Below, one piece after another: positions 17,192 to 25,713 of a stretch of DNA of 64,000 nt (the stretch's first letter is position 1; the number at the start of each line of letters is the position of its first letter). The stretch comes from CATOSP01 sp965216155 (GTDB taxonomy: Bacteria > Chloroflexota > Dehalococcoidia > Lucifugimonadales > UBA3495), in NCBI GenBank assembly GCA_965216155.1, contig CBDCFD010000006.1, forward strand, positions 992,001 through 1,056,000, given 5' to 3'. The notes below the pieces were generated by a model. It was not told the DNA's origin. It did not search any database and worked only from the letters and a program-made list of their open reading frames with translations. A program made the translations under genes and the position numbers.

Positions 17192-18109
17192 CTAATCATC
17201 GACCCTCGGCTTCACGTCTTGAACAAATACATCCATTGAGTCGAGAAGCTGTTGAAGGCTGCCGCAGCCGTTGAAGTTGATTTGAAACTCTTCCAGCCCC
17301 GACTCCTGCCTGAAACGCTTCATGTCGGATGCCACCTGCTCGGCACTGCCTTGGCCGGTGGGTCTGTCTCCCCCGGAACTGGAACTGCCCGTAATGTGGC
17401 TGAAATTAACCCGGAAGCTCATTCGGGTGCGAGGGACATCTTCCCGCTCGATCTCGGCGCATACATCCCGCAGGTAAGCCATGTTGTCTATCAGGTCCGG
17501 CAGTGCCGTGGGCGTTGGTTGCCACACCTGGGCGAACCGGGCCGCCCGCCTCAACGAGGCCTGGCTGGACCCCCCAATCCAAATCGGTGGATGGGGCTGC
17601 TGCAGAGGTTTGGGACTGACGTGCATGTTGTCGAAGGAGAAAAACCGCCCATGAAAGGTGGTGGGGCCAGGTTCCCAACACGCTTTCCACAACCGCAGGT
17701 ACTCGTTGGTCCGAGCCCCCCGCTCTCGGTGCGGTACTCCCAACGCACTATACTCGGCTTCGTTCCATCCCGATCCTACTCCGGCAATCGCCCGCCCTCC
17801 CGACATCTGGTCCAGGGTCGCCACCATCTTGGCCGTGACCACGGGATTTCGGTACGGCATAATCAGGACCGAGGTCCCCAGCAAGACCTTGGTAGTCCGC
17901 GCCGCCACGTACGACAGCACCATCAGGGGATCATAGACATTGCGCCAAAGAGTGCTCCGGGGTGAATCGTCAACGATCACATGGTCATTGACGAACAGTG
18001 CGTCAAACCCCAGTTCCTCGGCATTGCACGCCGTATCCACAATTGCTTCCGGCGTGGTCGGGAACCCCAGATAGTCCGCATTGGGAATTCGGAACGAATA
18101 TTGCGGCAT
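17192..18109 (-). CDS. LLM-class (probably F420-dependent) oxidoreductase
   Basis: The 305-residue TIM-barrel protein belongs to the luciferase-like monooxygenase superfamily. Features seen are PTTPEAIVDTACNAEELGFDALFVNDHV at the N-terminus, RNPVVTAKMVATLDQMSGGR, the GVGSGWNEAEYSALG flavin/F420-binding segment, and PPIWIGGSSQASLRRAARFAQVWQP. That pattern is typical of the F420-dependent subfamily, but FMN use cannot be excluded. It sits 35 bases after the dihydroxyphthalate-decarboxylase-like gene and 9 bases before the flavin monooxygenase, all on the minus strand, which suggests one catabolic pathway. Confidence 0.85.
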   Translation of the reverse strand: MPQYSFRIPNADYLGFPTTPEAIVDTACNAEELGFDALFVNDHVIVDDSPRSTLWRNVYDPLMVLSYVAARTTKVLLGTSVLIMPYRNPVVTAKMVATLDQMSGGRAIAGVGSGWNEAEYSALGVPHRERGARTNEYLRLWKACWEPGPTTFHGRFFSFDNMHVSPKPLQQPHPPIWIGGSSQASLRRAARFAQVWQPTPTALPDLIDNMAYLRDVCAEIEREDVPRTRMSFRVNFSHITGSSSSGGDRPTGQGSAEQVASDMKRFRQESGLEEFQINFNGCGSLQQLLDSMDVFVQDVKPRVDD

Positions 18110-18144
18110 ATCGCCTCCATGCCTGTTGAGAGACCGGACTGCGG

Positions 18145-19080
18145 TCAGGACAGGGACAAGGTGTCGGCGGGGAACAGCTCTTCGGGCTCCACCGTATGCG
18201 GGATCACTCCCTGCTCCACGTTGAATCCGATAAAAGTTTCCAGCGTCTTCCGGGAACTCTCGAACCCGTAGGGGACCGGGTCGCCGCCCACGACCTTGCC
18301 CATCTTCAGCAGCGCCTGGTCCGCAGGGCTGGAAGCCTCTCCCGTCGTAAGGCTATTCATGTAGGGGGTCTTCGCCGCCTTGAATACTTCAAACAATTCT
18401 TGGGCCAGGCTCTCGTTCGACTCCAGTTCTGAGTTCTTCACTACCAACATGTGACTGATGGGGTAAACCCCTGTCTTCTGGTGCCATGCGGCATCGGCCT
18501 CGTCCGCCTCCGGGAACAGTGGTTGAATGTCCGGGGAATCCACGGCTCCCGCGCCGATAGCCGCGTCTATCTCTCCCGAGAGGAGCATCGCGCCAAGGTC
18601 GCTGTTGGCAGACGACACAACGTTCGACGGGGAGACAAACTCTGCCACGTGCTCGTCGCCGGACAGCACCCAGGTCACCGCCTCCAGGTCCACGTCGTAC
18701 TCGGTCTGAAGAATGCCGCGGGTCCAAACACCGGGAGTCAGCGTGTAGCTGCGCAACCCCACCCTCTTGCCTTCCAGGTCCTTGGGCGACTTGATCCCGC
18801 TGCGGGCGTTCACCACCAACCCTCCGTGATAGAAGGCCCGCGTTAGAAACACCGGGAGCCCGGTGAAGGCTTTCCCATGGGAGCGGGCGCACAAATACGT
18901 CGAAAGAGCCATCTCCGCCACGTCGAACTCGAGACCTCTCACCATCCGGCGGAAAATGCTGGTGACCGGAGACACCTCGATGTGCTCCATGTCAAACATC
19001 TTTGACGTTACCGTACCGTCTTTCAACGGCGTCGTATGACCGTAGTTTCCTATGGCGGTTTGCAATACCAGGTCAGACAT
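18145..19080 (-). CDS. 4,5-dihydroxyphthalate-decarboxylase-like protein (periplasmic-binding-protein fold)
   Basis: This 311-residue protein resembles the family annotated as 4,5-dihydroxyphthalate decarboxylase and related NMT1/ABC-substrate-binding-fold proteins. Segments seen are FRRMVRGLEFDVAEMALSTY, GIKSPKDLEGKRVGLRSYTLTPGVWTRGIL and PLFPEADEADAAWHQKTGVYPISH. No signal peptide or lipobox is present, which argues for a cytoplasmic enzyme rather than a transporter-binding protein. It lies between a TPP-dependent lyase (28 bases upstream in the operon) and an LLM oxidoreductase. An aromatic or heteroatom-substituted acid is a plausible substrate, by inference. Confidence 0.75.
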   Translation of the reverse strand: MSDLVLQTAIGNYGHTTPLKDGTVTSKMFDMEHIEVSPVTSIFRRMVRGLEFDVAEMALSTYLCARSHGKAFTGLPVFLTRAFYHGGLVVNARSGIKSPKDLEGKRVGLRSYTLTPGVWTRGILQTEYDVDLEAVTWVLSGDEHVAEFVSPSNVVSSANSDLGAMLLSGEIDAAIGAGAVDSPDIQPLFPEADEADAAWHQKTGVYPISHMLVVKNSELESNESLAQELFEVFKAAKTPYMNSLTTGEASSPADQALLKMGKVVGGDPVPYGFESSRKTLETFIGFNVEQGVIPHTVEPEELFPADTLSLS

Positions 19081-19108
19081 TTTCCTCTTCTCCTACCGGA
19101 CGTTACTG

Positions 19109-20803
19109 TTAGCGGTCATAACCCATCAGCGAGCCGCCTCGGCTTCCGCCCGACCGCGCCACTTCCAGGGGTTCCGAGATTACATTTACACAGGCAACCT
19201 TTCCCTCTTGCGTCGCCTGATAGGCCCGCTGTAGCGCGGAGTTGATCTCAGAAGGTTCGGTGACGTTCTCAGTATGGCCGCCAAAGGCTTCCAGAATCTT
19301 GTCATAGCGGATTTCGGGGGTGTACGTTGCGACTCGCTCTTCGTAGCCGTCAGGAAGACCCATGTTGGCCTCCAAACTACCGCCCACGATCCCCGAGTTG
19401 TTGTTGATAATGAAGACGATGGGTAACTGGTATCGCACGGCCGTCTCCATCTCCATCGCGTTGAACCCGAAAGCGCAGTCACCGTTGACGCTGACCACCG
19501 GAACATCAGGCCGGGCAAGTTTCGCTCCGACAGCAAAGGGAACGCCTACCCCCATGCAACCATTGGAGCCTGAATTCAAGCGGCTGGCCGGGGTGTAACT
19601 CTGCAACACCTGTCTGCCGGTGGCAAGTGTGGTCTGGCCGTCCACGGAATAAACCGTTTCCCTGGGGAAGACCTGGCTCACTTCGTGCAGCAGCCGGTAG
19701 GTCAAGATCGGCTTGGCGTCCGAGGTAAGGCGTTCCTGGATCGCGTTCGCGTTGGACTCCACTCGCTCCCGCAGCCCCGAGAGCCAAGGACCTTCCTCCG
19801 CGCGCTCCGCCATTCCTGCGGTCTTCCCTTCTATTTCGCCGAGTATCTGCCTCAGCACCGCCTTCGAGTCTCCGACTATTCCAACGTCCACAGAGCGGTT
19901 GAATCCGATCTCCTCGGCTTCGATATCAATGTGGATGACCTTGGCGTCCGCAGGAAACTGCCGGCCAAACCCGAACATCCAGTTGAGCCGGGACCCCACC
20001 ACCAGCACCACGTCGGCATTGCCCATGATCGCGCTGCGTGCGGCCCCTAAATTCAGCGGGTGGTCGTCGGGTATGAACCCGCGTCCCATGGGAGATGCGA
20101 TGTAGGGCATCCCCAACGACTCGACCAGTTGCCGCAGTTCGGCGGTGGGCTCCGACCAGCGGACTCCCTTGCCCACGATCATCATTGGCCGTTCGGCGTT
20201 CAAAAGAAGCTCGGCGGCACGCTTCACCTGCTCGGGATTGCCCATCGGAGCGGCGTCGGTGTAGTAGTTGGAGGGCCAACGGACAGTCTCTTCGTCCACC
20301 GAATTCTGGATCACATCCGATGGCAGGTCGAGGTAGACCGGGCCGGGCCTTCCCGTCCGTGCCCTGCGAAACGCCATCGCCATATACTCGGGGATTCGCG
20401 CGGTACTCTCGACCTGCACGGCCATCTTGGTAATCCCCTTGTACATGGGGATGTTTTCGGTCTCCTGGAACGTGCCGGTGTAGCGTCCCCGCTGGGGACC
20501 GGAGCCTCCGAGAATCACCAGGGGGAAGCAGTTGTCGTAGGCCACGTGAGCCCCGGTCACTCCGTTGGTCACCGCCGGACCGGCGGCCAGTACCGCTACG
20601 CCCACCTGGTTGCGGAGGTAACCGTAAGCCGCCGCCGCAAAGGTCGCGGCCTGTTCATGGCGTACACCTATGGGGCGGACTCCGAAATGAGGAGCAAACC
20701 CCATGATGTCTTGGATCGGACCTCCGGCCAGTCCAAATAGTGTCTCGATCCCTTCCTTCTGGATGGATTGGGCGACCAATGCGCTTCCTTCTACCTCGGC
20801 CAA
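19109..20803 (-). CDS. Thiamine-pyrophosphate-dependent lyase (oxalyl-CoA decarboxylase / 2-hydroxyacyl-CoA lyase-like)
   Basis: This is a 564-residue protein of the acetolactate-synthase superfamily. The TPP-activating glutamate is in IGVRHEQAATFAAAAYGY. The central domain carries RARTGRPGPVYLDLPSDV. The C-terminal TPP/Mg motif begins VNGDCAFGFNAMEMETA and continues to a conserved asparagine pair in FIINNNSG. The VRYQLPIVFIINNN context is closer to oxalyl-CoA decarboxylase and 2-hydroxyacyl-CoA lyase than to IlvB. No regulatory subunit (IlvN) is adjacent, which also argues against acetolactate synthase. It is the first gene of the minus-strand operon running down to 16007. A related, divergent paralogue starts at 21608. 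Confidence 0.8.
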   Translation of the reverse strand: MAEVEGSALVAQSIQKEGIETLFGLAGGPIQDIMGFAPHFGVRPIGVRHEQAATFAAAAYGYLRNQVGVAVLAAGPAVTNGVTGAHVAYDNCFPLVILGGSGPQRGRYTGTFQETENIPMYKGITKMAVQVESTARIPEYMAMAFRRARTGRPGPVYLDLPSDVIQNSVDEETVRWPSNYYTDAAPMGNPEQVKRAAELLLNAERPMMIVGKGVRWSEPTAELRQLVESLGMPYIASPMGRGFIPDDHPLNLGAARSAIMGNADVVLVVGSRLNWMFGFGRQFPADAKVIHIDIEAEEIGFNRSVDVGIVGDSKAVLRQILGEIEGKTAGMAERAEEGPWLSGLRERVESNANAIQERLTSDAKPILTYRLLHEVSQVFPRETVYSVDGQTTLATGRQVLQSYTPASRLNSGSNGCMGVGVPFAVGAKLARPDVPVVSVNGDCAFGFNAMEMETAVRYQLPIVFIINNNSGIVGGSLEANMGLPDGYEERVATYTPEIRYDKILEAFGGHTENVTEPSEINSALQRAYQATQEGKVACVNVISEPLEVARSGGSRGGSLMGYDR

Positions 20804-21188
20804 TGCGGACCTCCTCGGTTACCTCGTCGTGTTCGTTCGGTTACAAATTTTCGAAACATCTTAAGCGCGGGACACTGAGATTATACATTCCCAAGTCAAC
20901 ATCCGCAGGCTGCGGCCGCACACCGCAGGGCCTTTCGATTATGACCGGAACCGGCTCCATCGTCATTCCGGCGAAAGCTGGAACCCGGAAATTCTCAGGT
21001 ATCTAAACGTGATTCTCGTGATTCTAAGGAAAGGTTCCTGGATTCCGGCTCAAAGCCTGCCCCGTAGCCGCGCAGGAGCGTCCTTGTCCTTGGTCCACAT
21101 AATCTCATTGCGCTGCCTCGCACCGGAATACTAGACGAATCCGCTGGAATTCAGCCTCACAGGCCGTTATTCAATCACCAGGTGCGAC
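20804..21188. other. Intergenic region between divergent TPP-lyase genes
   Basis: Apart from the dispersed repeat at 20925-21048, nothing coding was recognised. Reading frames here are short and have no family resemblance. Confidence 0.5.
20925..21048 (+). repeat. Dispersed intergenic repeat, copy A
   Basis: This non-coding stretch begins GCAGGGCCTTTCGATTATGA and contains the ATTCCGGCGAAAGCTGGAA hairpin-like core. It matches, with scattered substitutions and one small insertion, the reverse complement of 25882-25996. The two copies therefore form long inverted repeats about 4.8 kb apart. A shorter related core (GTTCCGGCC...GGGACCCAGG) is seen near 31473-31499. Confidence 0.75.
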
Positions 21189-21216
21189 TTGTCGCCCTCG
21201 GCCTGACCTGTATAAT
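21189..21216 (+). promoter_or_regulatory. Probable promoter of the frameshifted small gene
   Basis: TTGTCG at 21189-21194 and a perfect TATAAT at 21211-21216 are separated by 16 bases. A strong ribosome-binding site (AGGAGGA, about 21231-21237) follows, then an ATG at 21244. The signals are intact although the gene itself is frameshifted. Confidence 0.6.
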
Positions 21217-21243
21217 GGGTGAATCGTGACAGGAGGACTCCTG

Positions 21244-21497
21244 ATGACTCCGGACTCTCGCATTGACCGCTTGGAAGTCATGCGCTTGGAAGTCACGATG
21301 GAACGGATCGTTGCCGCATTGTCCGAGATCCGCCAAGACTGCGAGTCATGCGAACGGCAATGCAAGACTTAAGAGTCGACATTCAAAGCATGGGAAGCAA
21401 TACAGATGCCAAGTTTAGGACGTTGATATTGGTGAATGTCAGGCTCGGTGCAACCACTGTCGCGCCTATAATCGGTCTGTTCTTCAAAACAGTCTAG
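21244..21497 (+). pseudogene. Small coiled-coil membrane-anchored protein, frameshifted
   Basis: The first frame (21244-21372) encodes 42 residues beginning MTPDSRIDRLEVMRLEVTME and ending in a cysteine-rich nonsense tail. From about 21338 the sequence makes better sense one frame over: LRVMRTAMQDLRVDIQSMG, then TLILVNVRL and a hydrophobic end APIIGLFFKTV, stopping at TAG 21495-21497. Joined, this is an ~84-residue protein with an N-terminal coiled coil and one C-terminal membrane helix, a layout seen in small phage-like and DUF1640-like proteins. One missing base near 21338 (GAC-CTG becoming GACTG) would explain the break. It could be a real mutation or an assembly error. It has a good promoter and ribosome-binding site. 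Confidence 0.65.
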
Positions 21498-21607
21498 CTA
21501 TTCCTGCGGTCCTTCAGACTGGACCATCGACTCGATCATATTAACGCGGCAGTTCCTCCTGTCGCATCCAATTTAGTTTAATCGTCCTACTGGCGCATGG
21601 AGGCGTA

Positions 21608-23272
21608 ATGGCAGAAATTGACGGCGGGCATCTGTTTGCGAAGGCCCTTAAAAAGGAGGGCGTCGAGTACGTCTTCACCCTGAACGGCGGGCATATCTAC
21701 AACCTCTACGAGGGATGCGCCGACGAAGGCATCGAGATCATCGACTTCCGGCACGAGCAGGCAGCAGCCCACGCCGCGGAAGGCTGGGCCAAAGTCACCG
21801 GCAAGCCCGGTGTGGCCATCGTTACCGCCGGCCCCGGTGTAACCGACGCTATCACCGGCGTCGCCAACGCTTTCCAGGCCCCCAGTCCGATGATCCTCAT
21901 CGGCGGCAACGCCGCAATCGGGGAGCACCTGAAGGGCGGCCTTCAGGACTTCGATAGCGTCACCTTCATGAAGCCCATTACCAAGTTCGCCGAGCAGGTC
22001 AAGCGCGTCGAACGTATTCCGGAATACGTGGCGGAAGCCTTCCGCGAGTCGACCACCGGCATCCCAGGCCCGGCCTACCTGGAAATCCCTATCGACGTCG
22101 TGAACGGTAAGGCCGAAGAGGATAACGTGCGCTACCCCCAGAGGTACCGCACCGAGGCCAAAGCCTATGGCGACCCCGAGTATATCGCCAGGGCGGCTGA
22201 GGTGCTCAGGAACACTGAGCGCCCAATGGTCCTCGCGGGGTCTGACATCTGGTGGTGTGACGCCGCCGAAGAGCTGCGGGAATTTGTCGAGCTTATCGAC
22301 TCCCCGGTGTTCCTGAATGCAATGGGGCGCGGCAGCATCCCTTCGGACCATCCCAATCTGGGCAGCCTCGGCCGCCGCTACGGCTTGGTCAAGTCCGACA
22401 CCGTGCTCCTGATCGGCACGCCCATCGACTTCCGCCTGGGTTACGGCGCAGAGAACATGTTCCCCCAGAACCCCAAGATGATCGAGATAATGATGGATCC
22501 GGCGGAGATCGGCAAGAACCGGGACGTCGAAGTCGGCCTGGTAGGTGATACAAAGGCCATTCTGCGTCAACTGATGGACCAATTGCGTGACACCGGGTAC
22601 CGGTCGCCGGGCAAGGCATGGGTCGAAGAGGTGATGACTGAAGACCATGCCCTAAAAGCAGCCGACGAACCGATGCTGAACAACACCCAGACCCCGATCC
22701 ACCCGATGCGCGTAATGAAGGAACTGCGCGACGTTCTGGATTACGACGCCACTGTCATCGGCGACGGCGGCGACTTCGTGACCTTCGCCGCCAGGGTGCT
22801 TGGGATCAACCGTCCCGGACACTGGCTTGACCCCGGAAGCTTCGGCTGTCTTGGTGCGGGCAGTGGGTTCGCCGCCGCCGCCCAGTTGGCGCGGCCCGGT
22901 AAACAGGTCTGCATTATCTACGGCGACGGCGCGTTCGGCCTCACCGGCTTCGACATCGAGACCTACGTCCGCTTCAACCTGCCCATAGTGTCCATCGTCG
23001 GCAACAACGGGGCCTGGAACCAGACCACCCAGGGGGTCTTGCGCCGTGGCGGCCGGGCTCTGGGCACATTCTTGTCCCAGGACACGGACTACGCCAAGAT
23101 CATGGAGGGGATGGGCGGCCACTCTGAGCGGGTCACCGACCCGGAACAGCTTCGCCCCGCGATGGAACGGGCATTCGCTTCCGGCAAGGCGGCCCTGATC
23201 GACGTGGTAACCGACCCCGACGTCTCCTACGGGAACATGGGCGGAAGATCCAGGCAACAACGCCAGTACTGA
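21608..23272 (+). CDS. Thiamine-pyrophosphate-dependent lyase (2-hydroxyacyl-CoA lyase / oxalyl-CoA decarboxylase-like)
   Basis: This is a 554-residue member of the TPP-enzyme family. The activating glutamate is in IIDFRHEQAAAHAAEGWAKV. The middle domain includes TTGIPGPAYLEIPIDVV. The cofactor motif is YGDGAFGLTGFDIETYVRFN followed by IVSIVGNNGAWNQ. The ordered GDG...NNGAW pattern and the absence of an IlvN partner favour a C-C lyase acting on acyl-CoA or related 2-keto/2-hydroxy substrates over acetolactate synthase. It is the first gene of a three-gene plus-strand set with a formyltransferase-like protein (4 bases later) and a CoA transferase, a grouping consistent with formyl-CoA or C1 handling. 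The precise reaction is unknown. Confidence 0.8.
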   Translation: MAEIDGGHLFAKALKKEGVEYVFTLNGGHIYNLYEGCADEGIEIIDFRHEQAAAHAAEGWAKVTGKPGVAIVTAGPGVTDAITGVANAFQAPSPMILIGGNAAIGEHLKGGLQDFDSVTFMKPITKFAEQVKRVERIPEYVAEAFRESTTGIPGPAYLEIPIDVVNGKAEEDNVRYPQRYRTEAKAYGDPEYIARAAEVLRNTERPMVLAGSDIWWCDAAEELREFVELIDSPVFLNAMGRGSIPSDHPNLGSLGRRYGLVKSDTVLLIGTPIDFRLGYGAENMFPQNPKMIEIMMDPAEIGKNRDVEVGLVGDTKAILRQLMDQLRDTGYRSPGKAWVEEVMTEDHALKAADEPMLNNTQTPIHPMRVMKELRDVLDYDATVIGDGGDFVTFAARVLGINRPGHWLDPGSFGCLGAGSGFAAAAQLARPGKQVCIIYGDGAFGLTGFDIETYVRFNLPIVSIVGNNGAWNQTTQGVLRRGGRALGTFLSQDTDYAKIMEGMGGHSERVTDPEQLRPAMERAFASGKAALIDVVTDPDVSYGNMGGRSRQQRQY

Positions 23273-23276
23273 GGTC

Positions 23277-24215
23277 ATGGTTATAGCTGGTGAGATGCGA
23301 ATCGTTGTCATAGGCCAGGAAGCTTTCGGGGGCAAGGTCTTGGAAGCGCTGGCCGGGCAGGGTGAAAACGTCGTTGGTGTGTTCGTGCCGCCGGGCAGGG
23401 AAGGGGGCCGCCCCGACCCCCTCAAGGCTGCGGCAGACGAACGGAGCATACCTTTGCTCCAGTATCGCCGCATGCGCTCCCGGGAAGCCGTTGACGCCTT
23501 CGCGGGTCTGAACGCCGACCTCTGCGTCATGGCATTCGTGACCGACATTATCCCGGAGTCGATACTGCAAAATCCCAAATATGGGACCATCCAGTATCAC
23601 CCATCCCTGCTCCCCAGGCACCGGGGACCCAGCTCCATGAACTGGCCGATAATCCGGGGGGAGACGGAAACGGGCCTGACAATCTTCTGGCCCGACAAAG
23701 GACTCGATACGGGCCCTGTGCTCCTCCAGAAGACAGTCAAAATCGAGGCCGGCGACACTCTCGGTTCCCTTTACTTCGACAAGCTATTCCCCTTGGGCGT
23801 GGATGCGATAGCCGAAGCGGTGCGCATGGTGGCCGGCGGCAGCGCCCCTCGACTGGTCCAGGATGAGTCCCAGGCCACCTACGAAGGTTGGTGCTGCTCC
23901 GAGGATGTAATCATCGACTGGGACTCCCCCGTGTCCACCATATACAACCAGGTCAGAGGGTGCGATCCCAGTCCCGGAGCGGCGGCCTCCTACAAAGGTG
24001 AACCTATCCTGCTTTTCCGGGGCTCCATGAGCACCGCCTCCAGCGGCTGGCCTGCGGGGGAAGTCGTCGACGTTTCCGACAGTGGATTCTCTGTCGCCGC
24101 TGCCGATGGTGTGATTACGGTAGGCAGGGTGCAGCCTCCCGGCTCCGGCAAGATAATGGCGCCGGAATGGACCAGTTCCGTGGGGCTGCGGCCCGGGGAC
24201 CACTTCGAGCATTAG
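23277..24215 (+). CDS. Formyltransferase-family protein resembling the N-terminal hydrolase domain of 10-formyl-THF dehydrogenase
   Basis: The 312 residues have the Fmt/FDH fold. The formyl-folate site is YHPSLLPRHRGPSSMNWPII followed by the GLDTGPVLLQ loop with the catalytic aspartate. The section FPLGVDAIAEAVRMVAGG...PRLVQDESQATYEG closely follows the 10-formyltetrahydrofolate dehydrogenase N-terminal domain rather than true methionyl-tRNA formyltransferase. A small C-terminal OB-like domain (about residues 215-312) is present. The ATG at 23277 is used, but an internal ATG at 23295 (MRIVVIGQEAFG) is an equally good start. It follows the TPP lyase by four bases, which suggests coupled translation and a role in moving a formyl group. 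Confidence 0.75.
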   Translation: MVIAGEMRIVVIGQEAFGGKVLEALAGQGENVVGVFVPPGREGGRPDPLKAAADERSIPLLQYRRMRSREAVDAFAGLNADLCVMAFVTDIIPESILQNPKYGTIQYHPSLLPRHRGPSSMNWPIIRGETETGLTIFWPDKGLDTGPVLLQKTVKIEAGDTLGSLYFDKLFPLGVDAIAEAVRMVAGGSAPRLVQDESQATYEGWCCSEDVIIDWDSPVSTIYNQVRGCDPSPGAAASYKGEPILLFRGSMSTASSGWPAGEVVDVSDSGFSVAAADGVITVGRVQPPGSGKIMAPEWTSSVGLRPGDHFEH

Positions 24216-24272
24216 CTTCGGTTCCCTATCCCTCCCTCCTCCCTAAGTTTCTTCCCGAAGGTTAAGACCGTA

Positions 24273-25592
24273 ATGAACTGTGTCACTTGTCATCGAGAGA
24301 ATCGCCAGGACGCCAAATTCTGCGACGAATGCGGCTCCCGGCAGGCCCCGTACCAGCCAAACACCGGGGCAACCAACGCACATGGGAAATTGGGCCCGTT
24401 GGACGGAATCCGGGTTATAGATTGGACAATGTGGCAGTTCGGACCGGTATCCACCATGATGTTGGCCGACCTGGGAGCCGAGGTAATCAAGGTGGAATCG
24501 TTGGACGGAGACCACGGAAGGCAGTTCACACGAGTAGGCGGTGTCAACTTGGCCCTGGCGGCAACCTTAACTCCTACTTCGAGTGCCTTAACCGCCAGAA
24601 GAAGAGCATCGCACTGGACCTCAAGAACCCCAGGGGCGTGGAGGTAATGTACAGACTGGTGGCCGAGTCCGACGTATTCGTCGAGAACTTCCGGCACGGC
24701 GTGGCGGAGCGGATGGGACTGGGCTATGAAGACCTGGTCAATCACAACCCCATGATCGTGTACGGCTCGGCCACTGGTTACGGCCCCAAGGGCCCCGATT
24801 CGGAGAAGCCCGCCTTCGCTTTGACCGGGGAAGCACGCTCCGGAGGACTATGGTGGGCTGGACTGGACAACGGCCAGCCATACAGTGTGGGAGGGGTGGC
24901 GGACCAGATGGCCGGGATTATGCTCTCCTACGGGGTATTGGGCGGATTGGTCGCCCGCGAGCGGTTGGGCATCGGTCAAAAGGTGGACGCCTCTCACCTG
25001 GGCAGCATGATGTGGCTGGGCGGCCTCCGAAACGGTATGGCCTTGCTCACGAAAAACGTCCCGGTGCGCCCCATGGCCCGAAACCCCCTCTGGAATTACT
25101 ACAAATGCCAGGACGGGCGATGGATCGCGTTTTCCATGAACCAGAGCGACCGCTACTGGCCTTTTGTGTGCAACGCCTTAGCACGGACCGACCTGGTGGA
25201 CGATGAGCGGTTCAACAGCATTGAGGCCCGGACCGAAAACCGCCAGGTATTGATAGCGATTTTCGACTCCATCTTCATTACGAAGCCGCTGGACGACTGG
25301 GCGGAGTTGCTCAGTGACTCCGGAGACACGATCTGGGAGCGGGTGCAAGACGTGGTTTGACCTGCCCAACGACCCGCAGGTGGTGGCCAACGAGTATATC
25401 GTTGACTTCGATCATCCTATCCTGGGTCCTTCCAAATGGCTCCAGACGCCGGTGGGTTACAACAAGACACCCATCTCCACACGGAAGATGGCTCCGGCCC
25501 ACGGCGAAAACACGGAAGAAGTCCTGATCGATACCCTCGGATACACTTGGGACGATATCGGCAAGCTTCAGGACGCCGACGCAATACTATAG
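24273..25592 (+). pseudogene. CaiB/BaiF-type CoA transferase with N-terminal zinc ribbon, two frameshifts
   Basis: Three pieces join into one ~440-residue class III CoA transferase. Piece 1 (from 24273) has a CxxC...CxxC zinc ribbon (CVTCHRENRQDAKFCDECG), then GPLDGIRVIDWT and MLADLGAEVIKVE. Near 24555 the frame shifts; piece 2 continues with CLNRQKKSIALDLKNPRG, VFVENFRHGV and the long central domain. Near 25350 it shifts back; piece 3 gives NDPQVVANEYIVDFDHPILG and ends at 25592. The two shifts compensate each other. Catalytic-domain sequence is otherwise well preserved, so either a recent loss or consensus error is possible. A zinc ribbon on this family is unusual. It follows the TPP lyase and formyltransferase genes, as formyl-CoA:oxalate transferases accompany oxalyl-CoA decarboxylases. 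Confidence 0.8.
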
Positions 25593-25638
25593 GTCATGCG
25601 GGGGCGGTGATTCGCCCATCCAAACCGAGGTCGAATGT

Positions 25639-25713
25639 TGGTCGGGGTGAGTGGATTCGAACCACCGACCTCCACGTCCCGAACGTGGCGCCCTGCCGCT
25701 GGGCCACACCCCG
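25639..25713 (-). tRNA. tRNA-Pro (anticodon CGG)
   Basis: On the minus strand the acceptor stem CGGGGTG (25713-25707) pairs with CACCCCG (25649-25643). The anticodon arm is CCACG-TTCGGGA-CGTGG with anticodon CGG. The T arm contains GGTTCGAATCC. The discriminator base A at 25642 is followed by an encoded CCA (25641-25639). It reads proline codon CCG. The dispersed repeat copy B lies about 170 bases to the right. Confidence 0.93.

Noticed and set aside
25358..25360. TGA ending the middle piece of the CoA transferase, considered as a recoding site.
   Set aside because: The family-like sequence continues in a different frame, so a frameshift, not TGA read-through, is needed.
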